The translations under genes and the position numbers were made by a program. A stretch of 64,000 nucleotides of DNA from Pascua guehoae. Lineage: Eukaryota; Basidiomycota; Tremellomycetes; Trichosporonales; Trichosporonaceae. Positions 1 through 12,652 of the stretch are shown one piece after another. The DNA lies in NCBI GenBank assembly GCA_001600415.1, contig BCJX01000011.1, positions 179,029 to 243,028 of the forward strand. Reading direction: 5' to 3'. The stretch's first letter is position 1. Every line of letters starts with the position of its first letter. The notes under the pieces are model-generated. The model had not been told where the DNA came from. It saw only the letters and a list, made by a program, of their open reading frames with translations, and made no database searches.

Positions 1-3000
1 TCGCGCGCTGCGTGGGGTCGAGTTGCCGCCCCTCTCCCTTTCTCTCTCCCTGTCATCCCGCTCACGACGTTCGCGCTCGCCAGAGCGGCGGTTTCGGCGG
101 CGACCCTCCTCGCGTTCCTTGTCCCGCTCTCTCTCACGCGTTTCTTGCGGCGTTGCGTCACGGCGAGTCTCGCGTGGGTCGTGCGGCGGACGGTCACGGA
201 CTGCCACCTGTGGCATCGAGGTCTGTGCTTCGGGGCGAGGTGACCCGCGGCGTGAGTCGTCACGACCCTCGCGTCCTTCACGCCCAGCACGGCCGTCCCC
301 TCTCTCCCGACCATCACGGCCAGCGCGACCGTCACGGCGGTCCGGCTCTTCACGTTTCTCATCCGCGCCTCGCGGACCAAGGGGAGGATAAGTGTCGGGG
401 TGGTTGCCGTTACGGCTGTCCGGGCGACGTGGCGAGCTGCGGCGACTCTGCCCCCCCGTGCTCTCTTCCCGCTGGCGCTCGTGATCCCGCCCATTACGTC
501 CGTCGCGTCCATCGCGGGGCTCACGGCGGTCCTCCTGCCGCTCATCCCGACCAACATCACCACGGGTAATTGGCGTGTCGCGTCCGTCACGTGCGTCACG
601 AGGTGTAGCCCGTCCATCCCTGGCATCGCGTGGGGTGTTGCGTCCGTCACGTGCGTCGCGGGGAGTATCGCGTCCATCGCGGGCATCGCGAGGTGTTTCG
701 CGTCCATCACGAGCGTCACGGGGAGTCTCACCTCCACGGACTGCGCGCGGTGTGTCCCGCCCGTCTCGCGAGTCGCGGGGAGTATCACGTCCGTCGCGCC
801 GGCGGTCATCGCGGTCGTCGCGTCGCCGGTCGTCGCGCAGACGGTCTCCTCGGCGCTCATCACGTCCATAACGACGGTCGTCGCGAGCACGGTCGTCACG
901 ACGCTCCTCCTCCCGACGGCGTGGGGACGCACGAACATCGCGTCTATCGTCGCGCCTGTCGACACCGCGCTCGTCGCGGTGCTCACTTCTACGTTCGTCC
1001 CTGATCCCACGGGGGTCACGACCATCTCGGGCATCGTGTGCGTCGCGCCAATCATCGCGGCGGTCGTCGCGCCTATCCCCGGGCTCTGCACGTCGGTCAT
1101 CACGCCAGTCATCGTCACGGCGCCGGGAGCGGTCGTTCAAGCGAGAGTCATCGCTTCCGGGGCGAGGAGAGGGCTGACCAGGTGTAGAACCGCGCGAGTC
1201 TGCTCCTGAAGCACCGGCGATAGCGCCAAACTTGCGAGCACGTGCTGCCGCGCGCGCTTCATCAATGGACAGCTCGCTTGGTGGACCCATCGAAAGGCCA
1301 GCCGCACGATCAGGGTGGACCATGGCCGAACGCGGGCCAGTGGGTGCCGTGGCAGGCGGCTCGAGCTTGGTCTCTGGGCGTGCCTCTGGTCGCGTTGGAG
1401 AAGCAGAGTTGGATTTGCTACACAGTTAGGATATGTTTGGAAGTTTAAGCACAACACTCACTTTGCTTCGCGAGCGGCTGCACGGTTGTTCCTGCCTTGC
1501 TCGAGCTTCTTGCGCAAGAGCATGACGTCTGCCGACGTCTTCGGCGGCGCAGGAGTTGCAGAAGCTGCGGGAGCAGGTGCGGGAACGTCTGCAGCCGGCT
1601 CAGTGGTGCTCTCTGCGGTGGGCACTTCAGGCTGTGCCGCAGCCCTCTCCTTGGCTTCCGCCTCAGCCTTCTCCTTTGCCTCAGCTTCCGCTTTTGCCTT
1701 GGCCGCGGCTTCGGCCTTCCTCTTGGCCTCCACTTGAGCAGCGGCCGACTATGAGCGTCAGTCACTGTTACTGGGCCCACGCAGCTGAACGTACGGGATG
1801 GAACTCTGCACGAGAAATGCACGGGCGCTGAATCTTGCGCGCCTTGAGCTGGCTGAGATACGACCTAAAGGCGGGGACAATGTCTGGCGTAAGGTCGTCC
1901 TTTTTGAGCAGACCGTTCACAGCGTCTTCGATGGCCTTGGCGTTGGTGAGCATGATCGGATAGTACGGGAGGAGCTGGAGCGCGATGACGATCGCGTTCT
2001 TTGGGCTGTAACAGTCCTCGGATGTCCAGCACTTTGTGAGGCTCTGAGTGGGTCAGCCTAGTGTCATTCGACCGCATACTCACTTGACAGAGATTGTTGT
2101 GCAGTTTGGCGTAGTAGTTTTTAAAGTCCTCCCACGTCATGCGGCGCTTTGGAGCTGTCGGAGTGGTGCGGAAGTCCATGCCAGGGAGCGTCGCAGTCGT
2201 CGCCAGCACCTCGCGCTTGGCGGAATCATCTTGTCCGTCCACCTTGGGCGGTACGTCGCATCCAAGAGCTTCGCGGTAATACAGCTCCTCCTTCTGGTAC
2301 CAGGCATCGAGGTCGGCCATCATGAAGAAGAGAGCACGTCCGAGGTTGCGTGCCTCGTTCTCGGTACACTCGACAATCTTGACAGCGAGCTTATTCTGGA
2401 AGAAGAGGTTGTACGCCTTGGCGGTCGAGAAGCCAGGGGTGCCAAAGTCGTGGGCCATGCGGATAAACTTGGCAACGAATAAGGCGTCGGCTGGCGAGTA
2501 AATGGCACGAGGGTGGAAGCACTGGTCATACAGTGCCAACGCGATCGCGCCTTCACGGTCGTGCGCGCGTGCTTCAGCAAACCACTGGGTGCTCTCACTG
2601 GCCAACTGCTCGCGCGTGCGCCGAACATGTTCCTCCTGCGCAGCCTTCTCCTCTTGGAGTAGCTTGCTACGGTGACGCAGCCGCTTGAGTTCCAGTCGGA
2701 CCTCGCCCGTCTGGGCGCCCTTTGTGAGCTCGAGGATGAGCTTATTGATGCGGATATGAGCCTTTTGATACGTTGCAGTCGAAATCGCAACATCGCTCGC
2801 CTGGAGGACATTGAAGCGGACAAAGAATGGGCTGGCGGTTAGCTGCAAACATTGTCCAGTCCTGCTTACCATCCAATAAGCAGCTTGGGGTCAGGGGGCA
2901 TGAAATTCGCGACCTCCTCGATGGTTGAGTTCAACGCCGCTGGCCACCAACCCTGGGTGCCGTCATCGTCGACATCCATCCCGTCGTTATCCCTTTGCTC

Positions 3001-6000
3001 CTGTGCCCGCAAGGCAGCGCCGAGTTTGGGACGAAGCACCGCCCACGCCAGCTGAGCATCAAGGTCACAGTATTCCTCGCCTTGGAGCATTGACAGCGAG
3101 GGAATATCCTCCATCAACTCATCCGCTGGAATGTTCTGTGCAACGAAGTCGCAGTAGAGAGCAAACACGTCGTGCGCCTGATAAGTCAGCTCCACTCAGC
3201 TTCAGGTACGCACGTAGTCGTTCTTGGTGCTCATAGCGTGCACCGAAAGCTCGGGATTGTATCGCAGAGAGTCGTTTGCAACTCTTGCGAGGCCCACCAT
3301 GATGGGCACCGCCAACGACGTTTCGCGCAGGGCCTTGATCAAGCGGGGTTGGCTCTTGTCGATATACCGAAGCAACTCGCGCGTGCGACGTGGCTTGCGT
3401 GGAGCGCAAGTAATCTCAGTCTCGTAGAACGCCTCGCGAACCATCTCGGGTCCCGTGGTGAACGCCTGAAGCTGCTCGACGGAGATGGCGTAGTTTGCGA
3501 CAATGTCCTCTCCCGTCATGCCGCTCATGAGCTTCTCCACAATGATAAGGCTTGACGAGTCGAGCTGTTTTAATTGACTCGTGATGAGCCTGAGCAATGG
3601 CTCGAGCTGGAAGTCGAAGCGACGGTTCACAAGACCAACAAATGTGGCGAGGTCTGATAGTCAGCTCCCATTTCGGCTATTCCTTCCGACTTACTCTCAA
3701 TGGCTTTCGCGTTCGAGTTCTTCGAAAGCGTGTCGACCCATGTAAAGACAGCCACGTCGCGTGACAGTTTGGCAGTGTACCGTCCGACATCGATAAAGTA
3801 TTCACCAATGTTGCCGATACTGCCGTACGAGATGACCTGGGCGTTGCCAGCTGTCCAGAGTGCCGCCGGGTTGGAGTGCCCGTGCTTGGACAGAGCACGA
3901 GCAGGACCACGATCCGCTGCGTTGGTCTGTGCAGTGCTTTGCCCCGCGCCTGGAGCCGACGACGCAGCAGTAACGCGCGCGAGAGCCTGCTTGATCTCGC
4001 GAGTGCTCTTGATCGTCGCATTGGCAGCGGGTGGGAGATGAGTGCGGGACTTGATATCGCACGTGCCATCTCGCCACTCGCCAACGAGTCCAGCGAGGGT
4101 GTTGAACGAGAAGAGGTGGAGCAACTTGCCAAGGTCGTAGTCAAAGGACGCACTAGCCGTATCAGAGAGAGAAAGGGCTGGCAACAACGTATTGCGAATC
4201 GAGCCGAGCCAAGGAGCCATCTCCTGATCCGTCGGCTGGACGGCAAGAGCGTCTTCTCGGCTCAGAACGCCTGGCGTTATCCTCAACGTGCGGACCTTTT
4301 CGTCCCGCAGCGCCAAGAAGTGCGTGGTCATGACACGGCAAAGCTTGGACATAATCGCAGCCTCACGGCCGCCGAGGCCTGCGAGTAGGGACAGCCATCG
4401 CCCGCCCTTCTCGTACAAGTCCTCTGCCCGCTCCCAGACTTCTAGCCCGTTCATCCAGTCGGAGACAAAGAAGACGAATTCCTTGGTCTCGGTTGGCGGT
4501 GGTGGTGGCGAGTCCAGTGTAGGCACAATCTCGAGTACACGCTTGGTCACAGGCGCCCGTTTGTATGCCGGGCTCTTGACGATACGGCGGAAGAGCGGAT
4601 CCAACGAGTAGTTGATGTTGCGGAGCACAATGTCGGCGATCTCGGGGTTGGCCATGACGGTCCATGGATACTTGGCAAGCAGGAAGCTGGAGAGTTTGAC
4701 CTCTCCAATGGCCAGAAGAGCGTGCAGGAAGCGAATCTTCTGCTCCGCCTTCGGCTTGGGAGGCTCCACAACCTCTGCAGCCTTGGAAGCACCGCCGTCT
4801 GGTGCATCGTCGTCGACAAGGACCGTGTTCATGAGCGCATTTTGTGGGCCAGACCGCGAGCTCATCTGCTGCTTGTAGCGAGAATGAATCTCATCCATGC
4901 CGCTGTCGTCGGGGCTGAGCTTGGCGAGTAGGTATGCGGGCTGAACAAAGCCATGCTTGACAAGGAGCGCGGCAAGGAACAAGAGACCCTTGGGAGTTTC
5001 ACCCGTATTGTTCTCCGGGGACTGTTTGGGTTAGAATGCGATACACGTCGCGTCAATCACTCACCTGGTACCATTCCAAACGGAACCCGAGAGCCTGTGT
5101 GATCGCCATCGTATTCCAATGCGTCGAGTCGACGTCCATGCTGTGGGCAATGCGAGCGACGTCCGCGTCGACAGATCCAGGCTTGGCAGTACCGGCGTCT
5201 GTTGGAGTTGTTATGGATTTCCAATCAGACTGTCCCAAGAGTTCCAGAAAGAATGCCGAGTGTATCGCGACGTGACAGGTAGCGACTTCCAGAATGAGGT
5301 CGAGGACGCGGACCGGCTGGAGGGGAAAGTACGAGAGGAGGTCGTGTATGCGACTCCATGCGCGTTGGGCACGGAGTGTGCGTTCCTCGGGAGATTCAGT
5401 GCGTGCGTTGGGACTTAGCACTGCGGGACCGGTGAGGATAACAATGAGGCGAGAGAATCCCTCGCTCGCCTCGCGGAGGAGGTTTGTTGTCTTTTGTTTG
5501 AAGTATGCGCTCGTATTGAGCTTGATGAGGGCACGATGCAGCACGTCGGGTCTGCTGGGGGTAGGGTGAAGTCCTAAGGCGAGGAGCTGGCTGGGCGACA
5601 GGACGAGGTTTGCAAGGTATTTTGGGAGTACTCGGTCCATCTGGGGGTGTTAGGTTGGGACCGGGTGGTGACATCGACATCGGAGTGATGCGCCGGTGTC
5701 TTGAGCGACGACGTACGACGAGGTAGTTGACAACATCGAGCGCTTTGGCATCGGCCTCGGGCGTCTTCTCAGCCGCAGCGAGGTCCTCTACATCCTCTCC
5801 TGCTACCTTGAGGGTGTCAACTGTGTCGAGAAGAGCCATGCTGAGTGCCGTGGCACCGTTCTCGTCAATGGCGGCATACGCCTCCTTGAAAGCAGCAACC
5901 AGTGCCGCTGCTGGTAACGACGAGCGAACGAGCAAGTGGATCGCGTGCGACAGGTCAAGTGCCGTTGGAGACCCTGTTGAGCTTGCAGCCTCGGTGTCGC

Positions 6001-6219
6001 CCTCGGAACTGGCGACCTGCACGATGGCAGCGACACTGGTTGTCAGTGGGGCGAGTTCGAGAACAATACAATAGCTGGGACAACAGCCCAAATAGCGTTC
6101 ACCCAAACTCACCATGTCTTCTGACTTGCCTGGTCACCCGCCTCCCAAGACCCAAGAGCCTTTCGGATAGCAGCCACTGGCGCGGATGTCGCGCGCGATG
6201 TGGCGGCTTTGGGGCTCAT
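1..6219 (-). CDS. THO2: THO complex subunit 2 (THO2/THOC2), C-terminus cut by the window edge
   Basis: Scaffold subunit of the nuclear THO/TREX complex, which couples transcription to mRNA packaging and export. The ATG is at 6219-6217 and the frame stays open to base 1, so the C-terminus lies outside the window. At least eight introns can be read (about 6112-6075, 5716-5641, 5055-5026, 3690-3660, 3210-3175, 2866-2832, 2090-2053, 1785-1740, 1462-1430); several are only 34-45 nt. The middle (exons at about 5640-3200) is the helical THOC2 N-terminal region. The part coded at about 2830-2100 matches the Tho2 domain, with a hallmark stretch around 'YSPADALFVAKFIRMAHDF'. A Lys/Ala/Glu coiled segment (1733-1458) follows. 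The last ~1.2 kb encodes an Arg/Asp/Glu/Pro tail with RD and DR dipeptides and TP sites. Identification rests on the Tho2-domain match and overall architecture. Confidence 0.88.
571..800 (-). repeat. 30-bp tandem repeat inside the THO2 tail (RDARDGRDTP units)
   Basis: About seven to eight degenerate 30-nt units lie in frame on the minus strand, each coding for ten residues of the form R-D-A-R-D-G-R-[DNE]-T-P. Some units carry substitutions (RDS, RGGETP). The repeat keeps the reading frame and supplies a run of Thr-Pro sites in a charged linker. Confidence 0.85.
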
Positions 6220-7647
6220 GGTGCCGATGATGGTTTAGAGCGATGACGGAATAGCGAGCTGAGGAGGCAAGCCAGCGGTCAGCGGCAAAGACGTCTCAAC
6301 CTTGGACGCGTGCAGCGACCCCGTCAGGAACGGGATAAAATATCACAAAATGCGCAGAAGAAAAAACCGACCAGCTTGCGATGACGCTGTGGCACTTCGC
6401 CACCCGGCTCGACAGCTCGAGATGCCAGACGTGTTGTCCAAAGATGGATGCATGCAATGTGCGTTGCGCAAGCCAAACAAAACATACGCAGAGGGTCGGG
6501 GACAAAGCAATACATGGTAGGAGTGGAGCAAACGAGTACCGAAACGCTTACAAGCAGGAATTCCGTCGTCGGAGCCAAAGCCCAGGTGACGCACATGAAA
6601 TTCAGTCACCGCCGTCTGAAACATTGCGAGCGCGTCTGCGCGTCGTGCAATGTTACGATCACAATCGCGCCAAGCCACACGTCTGTGCACTGCCGTGCAG
6701 GCCATGCAACACACCCAGCACAACCAACTGCACCCTGCATCTGCATATCTGCAGCTATGTAGACCACAACACACGAACTTATGGATTGTTTGCACACATG
6801 TGCATATGCTCCGCACCACACGCACGTCGCGATCACCTCACCTATGCCCGTAAGCAGCTGCGTTGAACAACAGCACCATCGCACTCGCCGGGTTATGTGG
6901 AGCGTGTATCACCAGGCGGCCAGTGTTTGGACGCAGGCGCGCAGGCAGAAGACCAGTGTTGGAAATCAGGCCAGGGATTCCAATCGCGCAGCGCGTCGCG
7001 AGCTGCATACCCCAAGCGGCTGCGCTGGATGACACAGTCATCACCGTGGTATGTCGCGGTGTGTGTCCACGGACGCCACGGCCAGTGTTTAGATACTTTC
7101 GCGATGCGGACAATGTTTGGACGCAGGCAAGAGAGCCAAGGCATCAGTGTTGGGGCGCAGGCAGGACGTTGCGGGGGTACTGTTGGGACGGCCTGTGATT
7201 CAGATGATGGAGACGTGTGATAGAGACTTGTGATGGACACTTCAGGGCAAGCCACCGCGACCAAGTAGCACTCTGAGGCTAGAGGACGCAGGCAGACGGC
7301 CACTGTCTGGCGAGTTGGACGAAGTGTGATAGAGACCTCAGGGCGCGCGACCGCGACCATGGGCGACCCTGCTCCGTGCCGTCGCTAGACCAGCGCTTTC
7401 GGCCTTTCAACAGCGATGCGGCCAGGCATTCCCGCCGCACCCCCATAACTCCCAACCACCCCCCACAAGGCTGTGCGAACAAATAGGTCGCCTCTTGGTC
7501 GTCAGTATTGTTCTTCAGCATTCTTCATCACCCATCTCCTACAACCGCTTGTCCTCGTACTGTGTCTCTCAAACAGCACAACAATAGCAGCCTGTAGGAA
7601 CACCTCTGTCACACACCACACCTCAACACACGCACCTGTCCACCGCA
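6220..7647. other. Intergenic: divergent promoter region between THO2 and the acidic protein gene
   Basis: No credible gene is visible. 6895-7365 holds imperfect dispersed repeats (several copies of a 'GTGTTTGGACGCAGGC'-like word and two of 'GTGTGATAGAGAC'). The stretch just before 7648 is C/A-rich, like other leaders here. Both flanking genes point outward, so their promoters must lie here. Confidence 0.6.
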
Positions 7648-10600
7648 ATGATTGCGGCCTGGATCGTTGCCTGTATCTGCGACCTCATCGGGTTCATCGA
7701 GCTCGTTGGGGTCGTCGCCGTCGCCAGTCTCTGGTTCTTAGGAATCACCGAGACCGAACCCATTACCCTCGATGACGGTCACAAGCCCATCGCTACGGCC
7801 CACGAGCCGACAACGAAGGTGAGTCTCACTGCCCCATCCACCCTGCGACCACCAAACACTGTGCCGCAAGGACAGTACGTGCGCTCCGCATCGCCTCTTG
7901 CCTTTTTGTCTCGCACATCCAGCACACACAGACAGTTACTCACCGTAGCCGAAGATCAACGACGTCGACAACGCTGCGTCGATGCCCATCGCCGAGCCTA
8001 TCCTACCGGGTAGGTTCCGCTCCAAGGACCTTGATGGTGAGTAAACACACGCCCCTTGCCACCCTTGCCACCACCCGTCACACCCGCCCACCACTGCCCC
8101 ATATACTCCACTCCAAACAAACAAGTGATGAGCAGGGCTGATAATCACAGGCGAGACGAAGGCTGTGACCTCGTCTGAGGTCGCTATCAGCGCTGGCGAG
8201 TCCTCGACCGCCGACAAGAACAAGAAGGACGAGCCATCGGCCGTCCGCAAGAATAAGGGCGCGTCTTCGACCGCCAAGAAGAACATGAACGGCAAGTCGC
8301 CCACGACCGCCGTCAACAAGGACAAGTCGCCAGCGACCAACGACAAGGCGCACGCGGCCGCCACCGCGAAGGTCGGGTCCAGCTCGCCCTCTGACAAGGA
8401 CCTCATCACGGACGGCGCAGCTCTCACCGTCCAGCTCGACGTCGAGGGCGTCAAGGTCACGGTCAAGCTCGACCCCTCCCAGATCCTCGCGCTGCCCACG
8501 ACAGCACAGATCAGCGCCCAGGTCGCGGCAGCTTACGAGAAGCTGATCGACCTCATCCCCGTCGAAGACCGTGCGCAAGAGATTGCGGCGCTCGCGCCCG
8601 CCGCAGAGGCCGTAGAGGCCGCGCCCAAGGTTGCCACGCCCACGACCGAGGTCGATGAGGCCGCGCCCGCCGAGACCGCTGCGTCCGCCGTCGAGATCGT
8701 TGCGCCCGCCGCTGAGACCGCCGAGCTTCTCGTCGAGGCCGCGTCTGAGTTCGCCGAGACCGCTCCCGAGGCAGCCGCCCCCATGGAGCCGGTCTACGTC
8801 ATCGTCACCCCGCCTTCTCCATCGCAGGAGCACCACCCGGTCGCCCCGATCTCCGTCGACATGGCCCTCCTCCGGCCTGAACTTATTGCGCTGCCCGCGC
8901 CCCAGCACGACGAGTTGGACCCGCTTGAGCTCGAGCTGCTCCCTCCAGCTGCTGAGACCTTTGAGGACGTCGAGGCCGTCGAGGCGATCGACCCCGAGAC
9001 GCTCCTCGAGCCCTTGGACGATGCCGACTTCGAGCCGCTCGAGAGCGGCGACAACAGCGACGGCGCAGAGTCCTTCAACTCGCTGTTCGACGAGGTCAAC
9101 ACCAGCCAGGACGTCGCTGAGGCCGACGCCGCCGAGAAGGTCATCTCCTCGAGCTTGAGCTTCAGCATGTGCGACACGCTCGCTGAGGAGGAGCTGCGAA
9201 ACATCGCAGCCGCCATCAAGGCCACGCCGTCGGCGGAGGCGCAAGCCTTGCTCGCCGAGACGCAGATCGCTGGGCCCTCCGGCACGACCTGGAGCAGCTT
9301 TGACGACAAGGAAGCGCAGATGCTGCTCGATGCACTCACCTGCGACGTTGCCGAGGTCGCCGAGATCAGTGACGCCGACGTTGAGGCCCAGGAGGGCGCG
9401 GTGGTGACCGATGAGGCAGAGTTCTTCATGCTCGCCCCTCGGGCCGCGAAGAGGCGGTCGCCATCTCCCCTGCGCCACCTCGCTTGGTCGGCTCCCACCG
9501 CCGACGAGGACAGCGAGGGTGAGGAGAGCGATGTCGAGGAGAAGGAGGTCGAGAAGGAGGAGGATGAGAAGAAGGAAGAGAAGGAGGTCGACAAGGAGAT
9601 TGAAGAAAAGGAGGAAGGAGAAAAGGAGGAAGAGAAGGAGGGAGAGAAAGAGGGAGAAGACGAGGAAGAGCCGACGGCCGACGAGAGCTCGGTCATCAAC
9701 GAAGGCGGCGCCAGCTCCGCAGTGGGCGAGGACTTGTCACTGGCATTCGAGAAGATGCTGGATGACGCCATCAACGCCCTCGAGCGCAAGGACACCGCTC
9801 AGGTCGCCCCCGCGCCGGTCGCGGACAAGGACAAGACTGTCGAGACCGACGCTTCCGCCGAGGAGATGGACGCGCCGGCGCGTTTCCAAGGCGAGTTCAC
9901 GATCCCGGCGACGATCCCGGCGACGATCCCGGCCTTCACGGCCGAGGACGTCAACATCCTCGACCAGTTGATCGAGGAACTCGACCTCGAGGACACGTGG
10001 CTGGTAGACGACAGCGTGCTCGAAGCTTCGCTGGCACTGGGCGCGACTTCTGGCGACGAGGACGAGGAGCTCGCCGATGGCGACGCAAACGGCGTCGAGG
10101 TGCAGGGCAAGGTCGATGTCGAGGAGAAGAAGACAAAGGCCGAGGTGAAGGAGATCGAGCAGGGCATCGCCGTTGCCGACACGTTTGTCGCCGACGCACC
10201 CATGGCAGACGCGTCCGTCGCCGACACGAGCATGACCGGCTCAAACACCAAGACTGCCAAGCGCCGCGCCGCGCGCAAGAAGGCGAGCGCCGCCGCCAAG
10301 GCGGCCAAGGCTGATGAGAGTGCCGGCGAGCCTGCGGGCAACGGCCGGCTCTCTGACGCCATCAACAACAACAAGGAGAGCGCTGGCGAGCCCGAGGGAA
10401 ACGGCCGGCTTTCCAAGACCGCCAAACGCAACCGGTGCCGCCGTCGTGCAGCGAAGAAGGGCGGCGTCGACGTGACCGACACAACCATGGACATTGCGCC
10501 CGAGATTGCGCCCGAGACGGTCGAGCACGAGGAGCGCGTGGACGAGGAGAAGAAGCGCGCGGATGAAGAGAAGAAGTGCGCCGACGAGGAGAAGAAGACG

Positions 10601-11641
10601 GGCGCAGAAGACACGACCGACTCCGCTCCCGAGGGAGCGTCCGAGAGCGTCGAGGAGACAGATGCGCAGGTGAAGGACGCACCCCACAACGCCCTGGAGC
10701 TCGAGGGTCCTGCGACGCAGCCAATCCCGGTAATCGAGGTCATCGAGCCGTCGATCGTCGTCGAGGACGTCGAACTGTCGCCGTCGACATGCGGCTCGTC
10801 TACGCTGGCGCCATCGCCCACCCTCCCACTGCTCTCTGACAGCGAGAGCCTCACGTCTTCGCCCACGCCCCCCAAGACCCCCGACGCGGTGCTCATCGAC
10901 GACGTCGAGAGCGGGCTCGAGCGCGAGGCCTTCCACAAGGCCGTCGCAGCCAGCCCGGGTTTCGAGTCGCTCCCCCCGCGTCCTGCCACGGTCGTGGCCC
11001 CGTGGACCCCGACGATCGCCGAGGTTGAGGCCATCGCTCACCTCCGCGAGCCAGCGCGCGACAAGCGCCGCGGCAAGTCTGCGCCTCCCGGTCCCCGCGC
11101 CGCCAAGTCTGCGCGCGCCGCGTCCGTCCAGGGCGCCATCACCATTGGGGGCATCCCCATCCAGCGCGTGCGCCACCGCTCGATGCCGCGTTCCGCCGCG
11201 GACAAGGAGCCCTCGGCGGCCATCACCCAGGTGCCTGCGGGTAAGCTGGTGCCCCTGCCGATTCCCTTCTCTGCTGCGGCGGAGAAGGTTGTGGAGAAGG
11301 CCGAGGAGAAGACCGAGGCCGACGCGCAAGTGCCCGCGAAGGCCGAGGTGAAGAAGGACGTCGAGCCCAAGGCGCCGGTCCGTGAAAAGGAGAAGAAAAT
11401 CCGCCGCGAGCGCGCCCAGTCGATGTCCGCCCCAGCGGGCACGACTGTCAAGGTCAACGCCCCCCGTACGCGCCGCTTGTCGATGCCTGGCACGACCCAG
11501 GAGACCGCTGAGGCCCTGCTTCCCTCGCCCACAGACTGGATGAAGGCCGAGCCCAGCGACGACATCGAATGGCCCGTCTTGTGGGAGGTTGAGGCGATGC
11601 TTGCCCGCCGCTGTGCTCTTGCTGCGCGTGCAAAGTGCTAG
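7648..11641 (+). CDS. Orphan acidic low-complexity protein with N-terminal membrane anchor
   Basis: Function not recognised. Three exons: 7648-7818, 7949-8036 and 8151-11641. The phases agree (0, then 1) and give about 1,249 residues. Residues 1-33 form a hydrophobic N-terminal segment (signal anchor or signal peptide), followed by a mostly disordered, very acidic Ala/Glu/Asp/Val-rich body. Visible landmarks are a Glu/Lys block coded at 9500-9680, a TIPA triplet repeat near 9900, and a direct repeat of S-A-G-E-P-x-G-N-G-R-L-S at 10320 and 10380. Two basic patches follow 'KTAKR' motifs (10250, 10420). A basic C-terminal region has three R-x-x-S-M-P/S-A type sites (11185, 11415, 11475) that look like AGC-kinase targets. 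Strong GC3 bias matches its neighbours. A secreted or cell-surface scaffold is possible but unproven. Confidence 0.8.
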
Positions 11642-12652
11642 CTTGCTGCTCGTGCTAAGTGCTAGCTTGCTGTTGTCCTGTAAAGTAGTGTTGCAATGTA
11701 TGGTTTCTGAATGATTGCAACTGTGGGTGAAACTCATCTTCCTCAGTGGCCTCACCTTGTTCTCACCTTCCTTGCTGTCCTCACCTTCCTTGCTGTCTTC
11801 ACCTTCCTCGGTGTCCTCACTCACTCACTCGCCCGTTAGACTGGCTTTCCTCGCTTCCTCTCGACGCGCTGCTGGATCATGCTGGATCTAATGAATAAAT
11901 ACATGCTGTACCTCACATCATCATCATTACGGCCATGATGATACACGCTAGAGAAACGTAGGGTGAAAGACGCTCGCCTATCCGTGCCGCCTTGAAGAAG
12001 AGGCCAAGGAACCTGCAGATCAGTATTGCTGTATTGGTGAGGGAAGAATAATGTGGCAGCAGATGCCACAGGTTGTTATCGCATTTTTAGCGCACCACGA
12101 TGTGGCACACCATCCCAAGGCAGTCTGCGGAGCCTCCAACTCACCCTTCACGGTTACGGTCGACGAGGCCCGGTGCCGCGCCGCGGATGTACGTGCACGT
12201 GCAGATGAAGAGGAGGAGGACGAGGAGGAGGGACTGGAAGTTGAAGAGAGCCGACTGCGGTGTCAGCTGCCAGCAACAGAAGAACTCAGTTCACCATGAT
12301 GGGCAAGCGCGCGCTTCCTTTGGGCCACTGGGGCACTCGTCCTGTGTCGCGATGTCTGAGGGTTTGTTGTCGCCGAGCTCGATGGAGTGGGGATGTGAGG
12401 GAGCGCTCGCTTGATAGCTTGGTCTGCTCGATGCGTCGTCTTCTTGTCTCGGTGGCACCAACAAGGCTGATGACGCGACGGACGGGGATTTGCTTCCGGG
12501 GTTCGGTTTACCCCGCATCATTGACAGAAGTGGAGGGAAGGCACGCACGCGTCAGGAAGGAGAGGCATCTTTCGGTCCCAGGGGAAGCGGTTTGTTTTGA
12601 CATTGTCCACAAACCTCTTGCAAACAGTCGTGCTTTCCCACAACTCGTCACG
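11642..12652. other. Intergenic: 3' end of acidic gene and RAD17 promoter
   Basis: No gene is seen. It contains an 18-bp tandem repeat (annotated separately), an AATAAA-type word near 11893 that could serve 3'-end formation, and a GA-rich stretch at 12205-12250. Confidence 0.55.
11763..11816. repeat. 18-bp tandem repeat, three copies
   Basis: Three near-identical units of 'TCACCTTCCTTGCTGTCC' lie just downstream of the acidic protein gene, with a partial copy before them. Confidence 0.85.

Noticed and set aside
400..1209. 269-codon top-strand open frame over the THO2 tail
   Set aside because: It is the mirror of the RD-repeat coding region on the minus strand; composition and repeats are explained by that frame.
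8078..9478. Long minus-strand open frame (466 codons)
   Set aside because: Antisense to the acidic protein gene. High GC3 on the plus strand removes stop codons from this frame; no start context or introns support it.
10241..11824. Minus-strand open frame of 527 codons
   Set aside because: Same antisense effect over the same gene; Arg/Leu/Gly-rich shadow composition.
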